Source of the DNA: Solen grandis | Lineage: Eukaryota; Mollusca; Bivalvia; Adapedonta; Solenidae | DNA length: 64,000 nucleotides | Reading direction: 5' to 3' | NCBI GenBank assembly: GCA_021229015.1 | Contig: CM037780.1 | Span: 63,793,323 to 63,857,322, forward strand | Shown here: positions 1 to 13,700 of the stretch, in pieces | Numbering within the stretch: the first letter of the stretch is position 1 | Layout: every line of letters starts with the position of its first letter | Made by a program: the position numbers and the translations under genes | Notes under the pieces: model-generated | The model's input: the letters and a program-made list of their open reading frames with translations, nothing else | What the model was told of the DNA's origin: nothing | Database searches by the model: none

Positions 1-297
1 GTGGTATATACATATCTATTATCTTATTAGTCATAAAATTATATCAAATAAAATTTCATTAGTTCATAAAATGACATTCAGAATATGGGTTGACTTTTGT
101 CATATCTTGTCATATGTTTGCAAGATTTCATGGCGTGCAGAATTTGATGTTATCTAGTATTAATTGTCACTTAGATTATTCTATATTTATTTTGCTGCTG
201 CTAAATCTTCAACTTCTGTGGGAAAAGATAGCCAAATGACTGCATAATGAAATTCAATTTTAAAACTTGACACCCTCCGTTTCTTTTTCTTTTTCAG

Positions 298-565
298 CCT
301 GTCATCTTCTGGGTATGAAGTGCAAAAGCACGCTGATTCAAAGCAGATTTTGCAGCAAAATGGCGATTTGTTTCCCAGGAGCTGTTACCCGAATACCAGG
401 AATAATCCGAAATATATTCCAGGTCCCGACACAGACCCAATTACTGTCTCTGTAACTAAACATGTAATCATGGTCTCTCAGTTGTCCGTGCCTCGCAATA
501 TTCCGAGGATTATTTTAGCTCCCCTTTGGTCCCCAAACAGTCGCAGTTGTAATACTTCAATTTAA
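298..565 (+). CDS. Terminal coding exon of an unidentified plus-strand gene
   Basis: A strong pyrimidine tract and CAG end at 297 (TTTCTTTTTCTTTTTCAG). From there one frame stays open for 88 codons to TAA at 563-565: one leftover base, then LSSSGYEVQKHADSKQILQQ and onward. The peptide is rich in Pro, Ser, Asn and Ile (segment NPKYIPGPDTDPITVSV) and has no domain I recognise. The same frame is closed by TGA at 268-270, inside the proposed intron, which fits an exon starting at 298. An AATAAA overlaps the stop (564-569) and another lies near 902. No other exon of this gene is visible, so the start lies left of the window. It is convergent with the ankyrin gene. Alternative: a chance open frame after an acceptor-like sequence. 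Confidence 0.5.
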
Positions 566-569
566 TAAA
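564..569 (+). promoter_or_regulatory. Candidate polyadenylation signal overlapping the stop codon
   Basis: AATAAA starts on the last two bases of the TAA stop of the exon at 298-565. If used, the 3' UTR would be only about 20-30 bases. A second AATAAA near 902 would give a more ordinary 3' UTR. Confidence 0.3.
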
Positions 570-1760
570 CATTTAAAAACAAACTTCTCAGAACTAACAT
601 CAACAACAAGAAGTGGGCGGGATCTAAATCGCCCATTAAATATTTGTCCATTCTTGTCTGTAATTTGTTAACTTCAATTATTATAGGAATTATATGTTTA
701 AGCTACAAAGCCTAAAATCATTCAAACACAGTTAAACCAAAAGCTTATCTTTTTTCCTAAAGAAAAAGTCTTGTAATACCTCTAAAATGGAACAAGTTGT
801 GTCCTTACAAAACCTTTTCCCCTACAGTGACCATTTTTAGAGAATACAAAAATTCAAGTTGCAAACACAACAAAACAAAGCAATGCATTTTGTAATACTA
901 CAATAAACAGTTTGTCACCGCTACAGACGACAATATGAACCACTAAATAACATAAGAACGTGTTAGAATTATGTCACACCTTTAACAGTATATAAATGTC
1001 CATCCACTTAAAAAGTTAAAACTCGAAAACATAGATCATATAACTTTGTCCTTAATCACATTTCAACAATAACTTTGGTATGATTAAAAAGGCTTTACAT
1101 ACAAGCAAAAATGGCTAAAAAAAATAAGGATTCTGACAATATAGTCTTATCCATCTACCAGTTATATACATGTATAATCAAAACTAATAAAAACGAAACC
1201 TATCGTCAAAATAACGCATGCTCAATCATAGAGCAATCTTGATCTTTGTTCATTAGTTTAGGGTCGAAATACCCTAGGTATGCATTAACCATAAAATAAC
1301 TGAAGATTTGTTTGCATCAGGAAATTATCCGTATAAATTCCGATTACTTATCTAAGTAAGTGGAAAATTTCAGGCATTTCAAATACTCTATTAATTTCTG
1401 AAAATATAGCTTATGTAAGTTCACAATAACAATGACTCTTTTCTTTTCAAGTAAACTATCTACGTCTTATTTTAAGATCCGCGCGACGAGTGGCGTCACA
1501 ATTTCAGTCCCTGTTTTGTTTGCAAAACAATATATTTTGTACATCTCAAAATAAGTAGAACTTGTTTACAAGTACTTGTCTTATTTATGATGAAAGTACA
1601 AAGACAAAGATGTGCTAATTTTATTCACAGGTTCTGCCAATGTTAGTCATGAAAAGGTCTCACAGAAAAAAATGAATGGAAATCTATTGTTAGCACAAGT
1701 CGTTTTTTTTTCTCTGGATAACACATTGATAGCACATATTTGACGAATCTTGATTCATAC
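566..1760. other. Gap between convergent genes, no gene seen
   Basis: AT-rich sequence with stops in all frames. It probably holds 3' UTR sequence of the plus-strand gene and, from the other side, of the ankyrin gene: TTTATT at 1620-1625 reads AATAAA on the minus strand. Nothing else recognised. Confidence 0.4.
1620..1625 (-). promoter_or_regulatory. Candidate polyadenylation signal for the ankyrin gene
   Basis: TTTATT on the plus strand is AATAAA on the minus strand, about 740 bases beyond the stop. The weaker CATAAA near 2122 is closer. Which is used cannot be told from the sequence. Confidence 0.25.
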
Positions 1761-2062
1761 CAAGCGTCTTGACGCTTAGTCCTCACAGGTCATGCGTCCC
1801 AACATATTTTGTCTTAAATACACGTCACGCCTCTTGAAATACATGTATATTGTCTTTTACACGTCAAGCGTCTTGGTATACATGTGTATTGTTCTACACA
1901 CGTCACGCGTCCTGACATACATGTGTAATGACACACATGCTACGCGTCTTGGCATACATGTGTATTGTCCTACACACGTCTTAACATGCTATGTATTGTC
2001 GTACCCTAGTCACGCGTCTAGACGTAGAGTCCTAAACACGCAACGTGTCTTCACATAAAGTC
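1761..2062. repeat. Degenerate minisatellite of about 40-bp units rich in ACGCGT/ACGTC
   Basis: About seven diverged units built round CACGTCACGCGTCTTGGCAT followed by ACATGTGTATTGTCCTA. Spacing is roughly 38-42 bp. Units differ by substitutions and deletions, so the array is old. It lies just beyond the ankyrin stop codon on the minus strand and would be inside a long 3' UTR if the AATAAA at 1620-1625 is used. Confidence 0.75.
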
Positions 2063-2362
2063 ATGTTTCTTTAGTGGTGACAGAATGTAGACATTGTACA
2101 GATTTTCCACTCTTATTCCCCTTTATGTTGATGTATAACATAAGAATGTAATGTAACACATTGTGAAACAGTTTCGTAATAGTATTTAAGGCACAAGTAC
2201 ATAAACACAGACCGACAAATACATACAGTATATCGAACACACATTCTACGATGTCAACATTTAAAGACGATATTTTGGAAATATTTCCCACACACGTCCG
2301 TCTTGCCCTTTCGAGTCCCATATGCGTGCAGCACTGTATGACGAATGCTGTGTAACATATCA

Positions 2363-2416
2363 TCAGGCGATGCCATAGTTTGGTAAAGACAGATCCTCCG
2401 ACTTTTGAATCCTTAA
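2363..2416 (-). CDS. Ankyrin gene, proposed last coding exon and stop
   Basis: Good acceptor CCGTTCTTGTTTTACAG ends at 2417. In the expected phase 0 it reads LRIQKSEDLSLPNYGIA and then TGA at 2363-2365. The 5.96-kb intron separating it from the previous exon is the longest in the gene seen here, so an intervening exon could have been missed. Short but compatible in phase and splice site. Confidence 0.55.
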   Translation of the reverse strand, partial: LRIQKSEDLSLPNYGIA

Positions 2417-5400
2417 CTGTAAAACAAGAACGGTAAACTTTATAAGATATATAATCTTATATAATATACATTCACTGGCCGGCTGTTCTTTCTGCACTTT
2501 GTTGCTTGAAATGCGATAACACGATTTGTTCGTTTAAAGAGGAATGTAATTTGCATTTTCTTTTAACAAGAGTATTTTTTTCTTTACGGTATGGTTCCTT
2601 TGCATACACTTACGAAGTTTTCTTAGTTAAAACCATGTCAACTACTTCAGTAAAGAATTTAAACGAAGTGCCGCTAACATCTCGACGTAGTGATTTTCCC
2701 TTCATTCTTCGGTATAGATCTCTGCCACCATGAGTAGTAACGTTAATATCAGGATTTCTGGTATACAATATTTTTGTAAAATTGTTAAAATGCTTCTATG
2801 TATCAGCTTAGTTTCTCTTATTCATATAATATTGATCTGATGATAACAAAATAAAATATTTCATACAAAATATGACAGTATTTACTACTGCAACACCTTA
2901 AAGTTTTTTTTCTTTTTCGATTTTTCAAATTCTTTCTATTTTACAGCGAGTGGCATTTCCTTAAGTATATTTTCTTAAATGAATATCAATTACCGCATTG
3001 TGGTAAGAATCAGTTAAATCTAAAAAAAAAAAAAAAAAAAAATTATCGTGCATGTAGATCTATCAATTATAAACTTTTCGCCATTTTGAAAGGCCTACCA
3101 TCATCATGTGACATTTGTGAATAGATTTTGATAGAAAATTATGATGTGGTATCTTTTCGTGGCTTTGTTTGTTTGTTTTTTGTTGTTGTTGTTTTTTTGT
3201 TTTTTTTTGCTACGAGCGGAGGAAAATTGATATCTCGCAAGGACGAAGTTCAAATTTCCTCCGCGACAAGAGATAAACACAACAACAACAACAAAGCCAC
3301 GAATAGTTATTACAAAATAGTATTCCCTATTTAGTAAATTTAGCCCGAGTATGATATACATGTATTCTCATTCTGTGTGCGGCGAAATAAAAAGCTAAGA
3401 ATGAAATGTACTCATGGTTATTTTTAGCCTCGCAAATACTTCGTAATATTGTAATTACAATGTAGAAACAATATGCATGCAGGTAATTGGAGGGTCACCT
3501 TTTCACAGTTAAGCACGTGTGCGCGACATCTTGTTCATGGCAGCCAGCCTGCCATAAACAGTAACAAGAGGGCCAAGATGGCCCTAGATCGCTCACCTGA
3601 GAAAAGTATCATTCATTGCCTGTACAAAACAGATTGCTTTAGAATTAAGATGATGAGGTGAAACAATGTTCAGGAATTTTCTGACCCCATCCACAAAAGA
3701 TATCATCATGACAAACATTCTGCCAAAGTTTGAGGATGATTGGACCAAAAATGTTGCCCTCAGAGTATAAACAAGATTTTTCTAAGATTTGACCTACTGA
3801 CCTACATTTCTATCCAGCCCCACCCATTTTCAAACTGGTTCGAGATATCATCAAGACAAACAATCTGACCAAGTTTGAGGAAGATTGAATCAAAACAGTG
3901 GCCTTTAATGTGTAAACATCAAAATTGTTGACGGGCGACAAGATTTTTCTAAGATTTGACCTACTGACCTACTTTTTGATCCAACCTGACCCATTTTCGA
4001 AAGGGTTCAAGATATCATCAAGACAAACATTCTGACCAAGTTTGAGGAAGATTGGATCAAAATTGTGGCCTCTAGTGTGTAAACATCAAAATTGTTGACG
4101 GACGACGGACGACGGCAGACGGACAATCAAGTATCCCAAAAGCTCACCCTGAGCTATGCTCAGGTGAGCTAAAAAGACATAAGATGAAAGTTATTATACT
4201 TATTTCACAATTCATACGTATTCCTCACAGCGATTCAAGAGTGTTCACTAGTACTTTGTACTTTACGTCGTAAAACAGCCTTTAAGATTTAAGAAAACAT
4301 CGTCCATTTGAAGCAAGAAGGGCTCATGAGCCTTCTTACATATGCGGAGGAGCCCTTCTGGCATTCAATGGATGATATGCTTAGTGTTCAACATCCATCT
4401 ATCAGCTATCTGTTCTTTTAAATAGTTGAGTTACCACCGAATATATATTTGACTGCATAGAAGATGTCTTTCGTAGTGGCTCCACTGTATATTTCTGGCT
4501 AGTCAATTTTGGTGAAATACCTTAAAAATTTGAACTGATGAGAAACAGGACTGTTTTTTTTTTTCTTGACTTGACTTGACTATTTGAGTTTACCGTCGCT
4601 TCGACAGTTTTTCAGTCATATAGCGACGTCCAGCTAATTACAGGTGGAGGAAGACCCCGAATGTCTTAAATGTTTAATGTCTTAAACAACAGACGGAAAT
4701 TTTAACCACCAAAGCACTGTGCAAAGGTTATTATGGAATCAGATATTGGAAATTGACGGACTTTCAGTTTGCTTAATATCAGGAATCAATGTGTACATTT
4801 CACTCAGAATGTAAGTATATATCGTGACACTAAACTATGTGTTATAAAGGGAGACAATTTTGACTAATACAAAGTTTAATCATTGGTAAGAAATATTTCT
4901 ATGGATAATATTTAAGACATTCAGACAAGTGTTTGATTAGTGCAATCATAAAAGCATTGGGGTTCAAGTTAGTTTAACTAAGCAGTGTTATTGCATGTAG
5001 ACGGCATGGAACACCTAAGAATGTACTTTCAATGCATTTTGCTAGATTAGGAGAAGGGAGTTTACAGTAATTAGTGGACATAGTTTTTCTTAAAGGAAAC
5101 CAATAGTTTACTTACTACAATGTAAGAAATTAATAATTAAAATAATAAGAAATTAATAAATGACTAAAATAAAAATGAGATATTGTAACATAATATTATG
5201 TCTCATTTTTTACTCATAAGATTTGCATTTTAACTGTTAAAATGCTCTCCCATAAAAATTATTTCAGAAGATTACAAGCAACTGATTCGTAATAACAACT
5301 GAAGCATTGCGCATGCGTTGATATTCAAAATGATTTAAATATGTGTCAAAATGCGCGGTTACATAGCGTTAACATTATCACATCAAACGACAATAAATTT

Positions 5401-8400
5401 GTTAGTATAAGCAGAAAAAAGTATACAGTTAAGTATAAACAAAACGATATCTCTACAGGTGTTACAGAAATCAGCAATGTTTATGAACCTTTCCAGTTTT
5501 TAGCATTTAAATATTTTATGTACGGCTGTCTCATTCATGACTATGTCAACTGCAAACAAACAATATCAAACACAAAACCACGCCTCCCTTTGTATAAATC
5601 TCGTCAACCACAGACTACCTATTATCCCAGTGTAGCTTTTTGGTAGCCTTTTATTTAATTTGAATACATCTGTAAATACTGGAGAGGTCCATATATTGAA
5701 GCACTGTTTTATTACAAAAAATACATTTGCTTATCTATAAATACAGCTGATGTATAATGACTATTAAATGGTTACATGCATAAACATATACCCTCAAACC
5801 ATTTGACAATATACACTTGAATAGAACGTGCTATACCTTCAGAGTCGGGTTATTTGCGTCTGTAATTAATGACCGAATATTAAGGCATTTCTTTTCGCAT
5901 AAAAATGAATCAATTACAAAGTAAACTGTGGAGAAAAATGTATTAAGAAATCTTTATGTGCAAATAATACGTAAGAAAAGTGCTTATATTTGAACTAAAT
6001 ATTAAATTTAAACTTTAAATATGATGATGATGATGATGATGATGATTAGGGCTGAAACGGGTCCCTTATTTTTACCCAGGTACCCGTCATACATTTACCT
6101 GCGGGTACCCGAGTATTGTCAGGTATCAAAATAAAAAAAAACAGCCGACATCGCGTAACGAGTAAGAATTTTGTCCCCGGATACCAGCAATTTTCTACCC
6201 GACACACGGGTACCCGGGTTCTCGGTTCAGTCCTGATGATGATAATGAAATCAAGACAATGGCAATATTGTTGAAAATTGTGTCAACTTATAGGCTGAAA
6301 GTTATTCTTGTTTCTGGTGATTTAAAGATGTATTCACAAGAAAGGAAGTTTACAAGAAAGGAATGCAAGCGCTCTATATGAAGAACTATGTTTGTGTGAA
6401 CTATTTATAGAGATAAGTTCATTAAGTGCAATGATAACAGATATAGTTCGTGAAGATGGTAGACGTATATCTCGTGCATTAGATGAACAGTGGGTGCACG
6501 TGACTTACGTCCGTGAGTTCTGATTGAATAATGTTTTAGAGTTTTGAAAAACATAGGCGAGGGGTGAGTTATGTTAATGAGTATACAAATTCAGAAAGAA
6601 ATGAATTAAATAATAAGTTTAAAGTCAGACAATCACAGTCAATGACTTTTGTGTAGATACACATACAATTGTATCAATTTACAAATAACGATGACCAAGA
6701 ACTTCGATACTAAAATTTCATAACATTGGATAAAATAAAGGTGACCTATGTCGGAGCGGAACTTGGTTAAGGTAAAATCCCTGTATTTCGGACCTCAAAG
6801 CCTTTCACGAAGATAACCAAAGTTTCCTAATGTTTCATTGGGGTACCTTGGTTATCTTGGTAGAGGTTAAGTGGTCCAAGACATAGCGGAACCATTGCAG
6901 GGACTTTACCTTAGTCCTTTTGACAATGACAATTTCTGATAAGCAACAACATATTCTATTTTAATCATGCCATTTATTACTATTCAAAACATACGTAAAA
7001 TAATTATTTGGAATTTCGAAATAATGACTAATGTGCTGTGTGTCCATGACACCATGCAGTGATATTTTCCACAGCACCTGACAACAAAAATAAGTGAAAC
7101 AAGGGCTGCCAGAGGACAGCACGCTCGACTATTCAAAATGCTTGTTGGTAAATCAAATGAAATCTATTTCAATGCTTGCCCTTAACGCATCCTGTATATA
7201 ACTATAGTCAAAACTGATAAAACCTGATGTGTGTGTGATACCCTTTAATATTTTTATGAAGTCTAAAATCAATCCCATGTCTAGTTACTGAGACATAAGC
7301 ATAATAACACTGTGCATGAAAAAGGCCATAATTTCTATAAAATTTAGTCCAAAAGTTATCCTCCTTGGTTTTCTGATGCCCCTGAATACATTTCTTAACT
7401 TTCTAGTCAATACCATAAACAATTTCTGAGATATAAACTGGATAGTAGCTTGAATGCAAAACTTTAACCAAACTTTAAAAAAATTATAAGTTAAAAAGGG
7501 GTCATGATTTGTAAAATATTCCAGCATGAGTTATCTACCTTGAAAGTATGATACCCCTAAATGTATTAAAGGTGTTTCAAATCAATCGAATGCCTGGATA
7601 CTGAGATATAAGCATGAGAGTATCTTGCATGCAAAAAACCAAAATTTAAAAAGGGGAAGTATGATACCCCTAAAGTATTAAACTTGTATGCAAAACTTTA
7701 ACCAAAATTTCTAAGTCAAGAGTTATCTACCCTGGTTGTGTGATGCCCCTGAACATATTAGTAAACTTTCAAGTCAATACCATAAATGGTTATTGAAATA
7801 TAAGGTTGGTAGTAACTTGCATGCAAAACTTTAACCAAAAGCTGCAACGCCGACGCCGACGCAAGAGTGACTACAATAGCTCTCATATTCTCCGAATAGT
7901 CGAGCTAACAAGTACAAAGACTCATCATAAATATCATCACCAATGTTAAAATAAAATAACGAATGACACATAATAAGACCAGTCTATGAATTGTATGCAT
8001 ATGTGTGCACTGCTAATTTATTGCATACATGCAGGAGTTGCTTAAAAGTAAAATGAAACAAAACTATCTTATTCATAATCAATTTTAACATTCAACTTCT
8101 TCGGTGAGATCCTTGATCAAATATGTTCAATTTGTTCAATATTTGGCTAATTTCTTAAAAAATCAAGTCGAATTTCATCTTTACCCTGACGTCATTATCA
8201 TACGGGGGAATCCGGAAATATACGAAGTAATACGAGAACTCTATTTTTTTAAACGTCAGCGGAAAAAACCGAATGGTATCGAATGATTAAAATTAATAAT
8301 GAATGCATCCTGTTAATTGCTTTCTCTGTTTAGCATATTAAATATGTTCTAGGAAGAAATATAACTGATCACATACCCGTCCGTTTGTCGCGTCATCAAT

Positions 8401-10707
8401 CATGTGTGAAATCTCTTCCAACTTGAGTTCTTGAGCTCTCTCCTTCAGTGACGTTGCCGTGTGTTTGCACTCCATCATGGCGCACATTGGGTCATTGGGG
8501 TCACACTCAGTATACTAATGAAATAGACCAAGTAATATAGACCTTAGATGTTTTATTAAAAGTACATATAAATACGGCATAGCTACAGTGTTCTTTTCCA
8601 TTGTATTTTGGTATTGCAGTGGTAAAGATAGACAGATAAACGCGACTAAGCAAAATGGGTTTCTTTGTTATAGTAAATGATTTAGTTTAAAATAAAATCT
8701 ACCTGACACCAGGCTAACTATTCTGGAACTACTCTGCACATATGCTAAACACCAAACAGGGAGCTACCGGTATCATTTTAACGGCCTTGGGGATGACGCT
8801 CTAGCCCCTCAGCCAGCGGGAACAGTAGAAAATTATAGTTATGAGGAAATAAACACAGTGTGTTTGCTAGTAGAATAAAAAGAGTCTTATAACAAAGACC
8901 CAGTCGAAACATTACACATTACTAAGATGAAACAAAGAATAGTATATGACACACCAAAGTAATAAAAGAACGCCATTCACAAAACATTTTTGGGAACTTA
9001 CCTGTTTATAGACGTTTGTCTGGAATCCATTCATGATTAAGAACTTGGCAATTTCCACCTCCCGGCTATCTAAACAGTCGAACAGAGTTGAACTGTATCG
9101 TGACACACCGCCGAAACCTTTTAATCCAGTCACAAGCGATTTTACTGTCTCCAAGTCTCCTCTCTGAAAGCAAATTTACTCGTTTGAAAGTAAAAATGAT
9201 TTAATAAACTGACTGTAATTTGTGCTCACTTTGGTAATATTTAAGTCATATGGCAACTTCCAAAAACAAAATCATAAAAAGTAATTATGCATTGTTTTCC
9301 GCTGAACATTGGTATGTACTGATATCTTGAAGCACTTTTATAAATGCTTGCCTTTTAAATACTGTGAAATAAACATTTAAGGTAAAATGACAAAATTAAA
9401 AGTGTGAATTCGCAGTGATTTTTTTTGGTTGGTTTATCAGCTTTTACAGGTAGTTTCCCCTTGACGAATACTGACATTTTTCCCAAATTGCTACTTATTT
9501 TCCCAATAATTTTTTTTTTCTGTTTCAATAGGAAATAATTCATGGAAGTTTAATGAAATTTGTGTTACCCCGGTATTCTTATAATTTAAATGCTGATTTG
9601 AAACTTTCTTGGACATATACCACCTATAACTAGATAATTTGATTCCTTATCATAAACAATTTCATTATCTTATAATTTCCCATTTTTCATATAAAACACC
9701 AATTTTCCAAATAAGAAAGTCGCATTTAGAAAAAAAATCCAGAAAAAAATCACTGACACGGAAGTGATACGGAAGGCTTAAGATACATACTGAGATTGCA
9801 CGTTTGAACGTGGTATCGAAGTCAGTTTCTGACAAGTACACATTGAGATCGAGGTCGCTAATTGCCTTCTTCAGCTGTTGGAACGTCTGGTTGCCACACA
9901 CTTCTTTCTTGTAGTCATTCGTCTTCAGTCCGTTCTGAGGAACACATTCAAAAGTTAGTTTTGCAATTTATTAACTAAAATTAATTTTCATCACAATGGG
10001 GGGGGGGGGGGGGGGGGGGGGGTAGGTCTCTTCGGACATGAACGAGTGTCCCATCGGGTGACCAAATACATGTACTTACATTTTTTATAAACCCATGACG
10101 TCAGATTTACAAAATTTCAAAAACAGAACCAGGAAATTTCACAGAAGTCACAAAGTAGTAGAACATATATCGCAATTGGCAACTGGGCTTAACAAACTTT
10201 TTCTCTGTTTTCTACTTCTGTTTCAGATCTGACTTCATTTTAAGAATTGTATTACATCATTTGATGCCAGAGTAGTGACTAAATCACATTTTTTTTAAGA
10301 TTAAATAAATTTAAGTGATAATACATATTTGTAGGACCAAGACATGCAATTGATATACAACAATACCAGTCAGATAAGAGGGATTCTTGTCTATCATTAT
10401 TTTTCATTTACACTAGGTAACAGTCTATTCGATTAAGTACATGTATACACTTAAGGACTTTGAAAACGCACGCCTGTATGATTTCTTTTTTACGCGAAAA
10501 CCAACGACAAAGGATTCCATCAAATGTATATCATATATTTACTTTATAAAACATAAACTTAACAAAATAACATATTAAAAACTGTTGAAAAGTGTATGTA
10601 TTCAATCATAAAGTAAGGGCTTTCGTTGTAAAAAGACACTTACCCAAAGCGTGCGTTTTCAAAGTCCTTCAGTATATGAAGACTGTCAGCCCATATAATT
10701 TATAAGA

Positions 10708-10743
<36 letters not shown>

Positions 10744-13700
10744 AATGCGAATATATAAACAGAGTGTGGCTTTACCTACCGCATCATACAAAGACGGGTC
10801 CGCGCCGAGCTTTGTCATGTGATTGATGACGTCAGAGTTGGCAACAAAGATATGGGCGTAGTGGAGTGGTGTGCGGTCCAGCTGGAACCATACAGAGATT
10901 TAGGAAAAAGAACATTGATACGTCTTAATCATATAAAACATGGACATGTGCATTCTAAAGTGACTAGTTAGTACCATACGGGCACAAGACGAATAAAATT
11001 TCATGTTTTTATGATAAGTTTACGAGCGGAAATATGATGTATTCATGATGTCCTTGTACATCTATATTAATAAATAATAATAAAGAAACCTAAATATTGA
11101 TAGGGTTTTCCCTAATTTATGTTAACAAAAATTTTCAGCTTCAAGATTTTTTCGAAATTTGAGAAGATATAACTTCCTACGCTACAGAAATTGAAAAAAA
11201 AAATACAATATTATGATTATGGTCCAACAGAACGTGGTCATCAATAAATTTATACTTAGTGAAAAAATATCTAGTTATACTTATATCAACGTTTGAGTAG
11301 CTTTATATTTGGATCTGAGGATGTTTGCTGAGCAACCAGCCTGATACTTACACAGTCCCTGGAGTTCAGGAGGGCGGGGAAAGTGTCAATGATGTAGGTG
11401 GCCACCTCAGTCTGGTTCTTCAGAAGAGCGCGGTGAAGCAAGGACCGCCCGCATCGGTCTCGAACCTCGACGTACCGCTTACACTTGAGAAGGTCCCTCA
11501 CCTCTGAAGTTTTCCCTTCGTCCACGGCTTGGAATACGCGGAGAACGTATGCCTGGAATAAAATTGAATGAACATGCTGAGTTTGATAATGCCTGGAACA
11601 ACGTTGGAGAAAAATGGTTGGATGCTTACAGGATAATGCCTGGAACAGCTTTGGGTTAACAAGTTGGTTGGAAACTTTCAAGATAATGCCTGGAACAGCT
11701 TTGGGTTTACAAGTTTGTTGGACACTTTCAAGATAATGCCTGGAACAGCTTTGGGTTTACAAGTTTGTTGGACACTTTCAAGATAATGCCGATAACAGCT
11801 TTGGGCTAACAAGGTGGTTGGACACTTTCAGGATGATGCCTGGAACAGTTTTGGGCTAACAAGGTGATTGGACACTTTCAAGATAATGCCTGAAACAACT
11901 TTGTGCTAACAAGGTGGTTGGACACTTTCAAGATAATGCCTGGAACAGTTTTGGGCTAACAAGGTGATTGGACACTTTCAAGATAATGCCTGGAACAGCT
12001 TTGGGCTAACAAGGTGGTTGGACACTTTCAAGATAATGCCTGGAGCAGCTTTGGGCTATAAAGGAGGTTGGACACTTTCAAGATAATGCATGGAACAGTT
12101 TTGGGCCAACAAGGTGGTTGGACACTTTCAGGATGATGCTTGGAACAGCTTTGGGCTAACAAGGTGGTTGGACACTTTCAGGATAATGCCTGGAACAGCT
12201 TTGTGCTAACAAGGAGGTTGGACACTTTCAAGATAATGCCTGGAACAGTTTTGGGCTTTCAAGGTGATTTGACACTTTTAAGATAATGCATGGAACAGCT
12301 TTGGGCTAACAAGGTGGTTGGACACTTTCAAGATAATGCCTGGAGCAGCTTTGGGCTAACAAGGTGGTTGGACTCTTCAAGATAATGCCTGGAGCAGCTT
12401 TGGGCTAACAAGGTGGTTGGACTCTTCAAGATAATGCCTGGAGCAGCTTTGGGCTAACAAGGTGATTGGACACTTTCAAGATAATGCATGGAACAGTTTT
12501 GTGCTAACAAGGTGGTTGGACACTTTCAAGATAATGCCTGAAACAGCTTTGGGCTAACAAGGTGGTTGGACACTTTCAAAATAAACCTGGAACAGTTTTG
12601 TGCTAACAAGGTGGTTGGACACTTTCCAGATAATGCCTGAAACAGCTTTGGGCTTACAAGGTGGTTGGACACTTTCAGGATAATGCATGGAACAGCTTTG
12701 GGCTAACAAGGTGGTTGAACATTTTCAAAATAAAGCCTGAAACAGCTTTGGGCTAACAAGGAGGTTGGACACTTTCAAGATAATACATGGAACAGCTTTT
12801 GGCTAGCAAGGTGGCTGGACACCTTCAAGATAATGCCTGGAACAACTTTGGGCTAACAAGGTTTTAACCAAAAAACTAACAGGCAAATAGGTTGGACAAT
12901 TTCAAAATAATGTCCGTAACAGCATTGGAGGTACATAGTTTAGACGCTTTCAAAATAAAGAGACAATGTATGTGTTAGGACCAGAGCCCACGCCACATTT
13001 TTTTTTCCAAATGGTGGTTTAGTGAACCCAAGATACATGAATAAAGAAACCAATGATGAACTGTTTTAGTGTCACTTTGAGACTTTGGGGGTCAAAATAA
13101 ATGGTCAATTTCGTGTGCCATCGATCTTAGATGGTACTTGCTGTAAAGTCATTATTTTCTGTTGACTTATATTTTCTTTGAATGTGTACATTAATTCGTG
13201 GTAGTATTTGAATATTCTTGGATCCCCGGCCTAGGAAACTGTGTGATAGACGAAACGAGCTATTTTGTGGAGTAGATATTGATGCGCATAACTATACAAG
13301 AAATAATCGGAAACCTATTCGTTAATAACAATAGCAATTTGCAAGCATCTAGGCTTTCTCTCAAATGTGTTTTTTTCTTCTTCTAGATACCGCAAGATTT
13401 AAAAACCTATTTTCTTTTGTGTCATTTTATGTCCATGTCATCTAACAATCACTACCTTTTATTTAACGAACACATCCTGCTCTATACATCATTTTAGGCT
13501 TTAAAGAAACACGTGATAGTTTTTTTTTCTATTTAAAGGACTTCAAACTACGGTTGAGACATAGTTATAGTTTCAGTCGAGAAATGCGATTTCTTCCTGA
13601 TTTGGAAGCTTGTAAGGGCAGGAAAGGAACGTAGCGACCGAATTTAGCTTCTTTATCAGAAAAAAAATGTTTCTGCTCTCTAAATATTATGTCAAACCTA

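Larger units (their letters stand above)
2417..8376 (-). other. Long intron of the ankyrin gene, filled with mobile elements
   Basis: A 5.96-kb intron with no convincing exon. It holds an A21 tract at 3022-3042, a foldback element at 3156, a bivalve repeat at 3563, a SINE piece at 4565, a hAT-like MITE at 6048, a TA-flanked MITE at 6770 and a second bivalve repeat at 7099. A 101-codon open frame at 5341-5646 on the plus strand follows a GCGCATGCG motif but resembles nothing I know. Confidence 0.6.
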
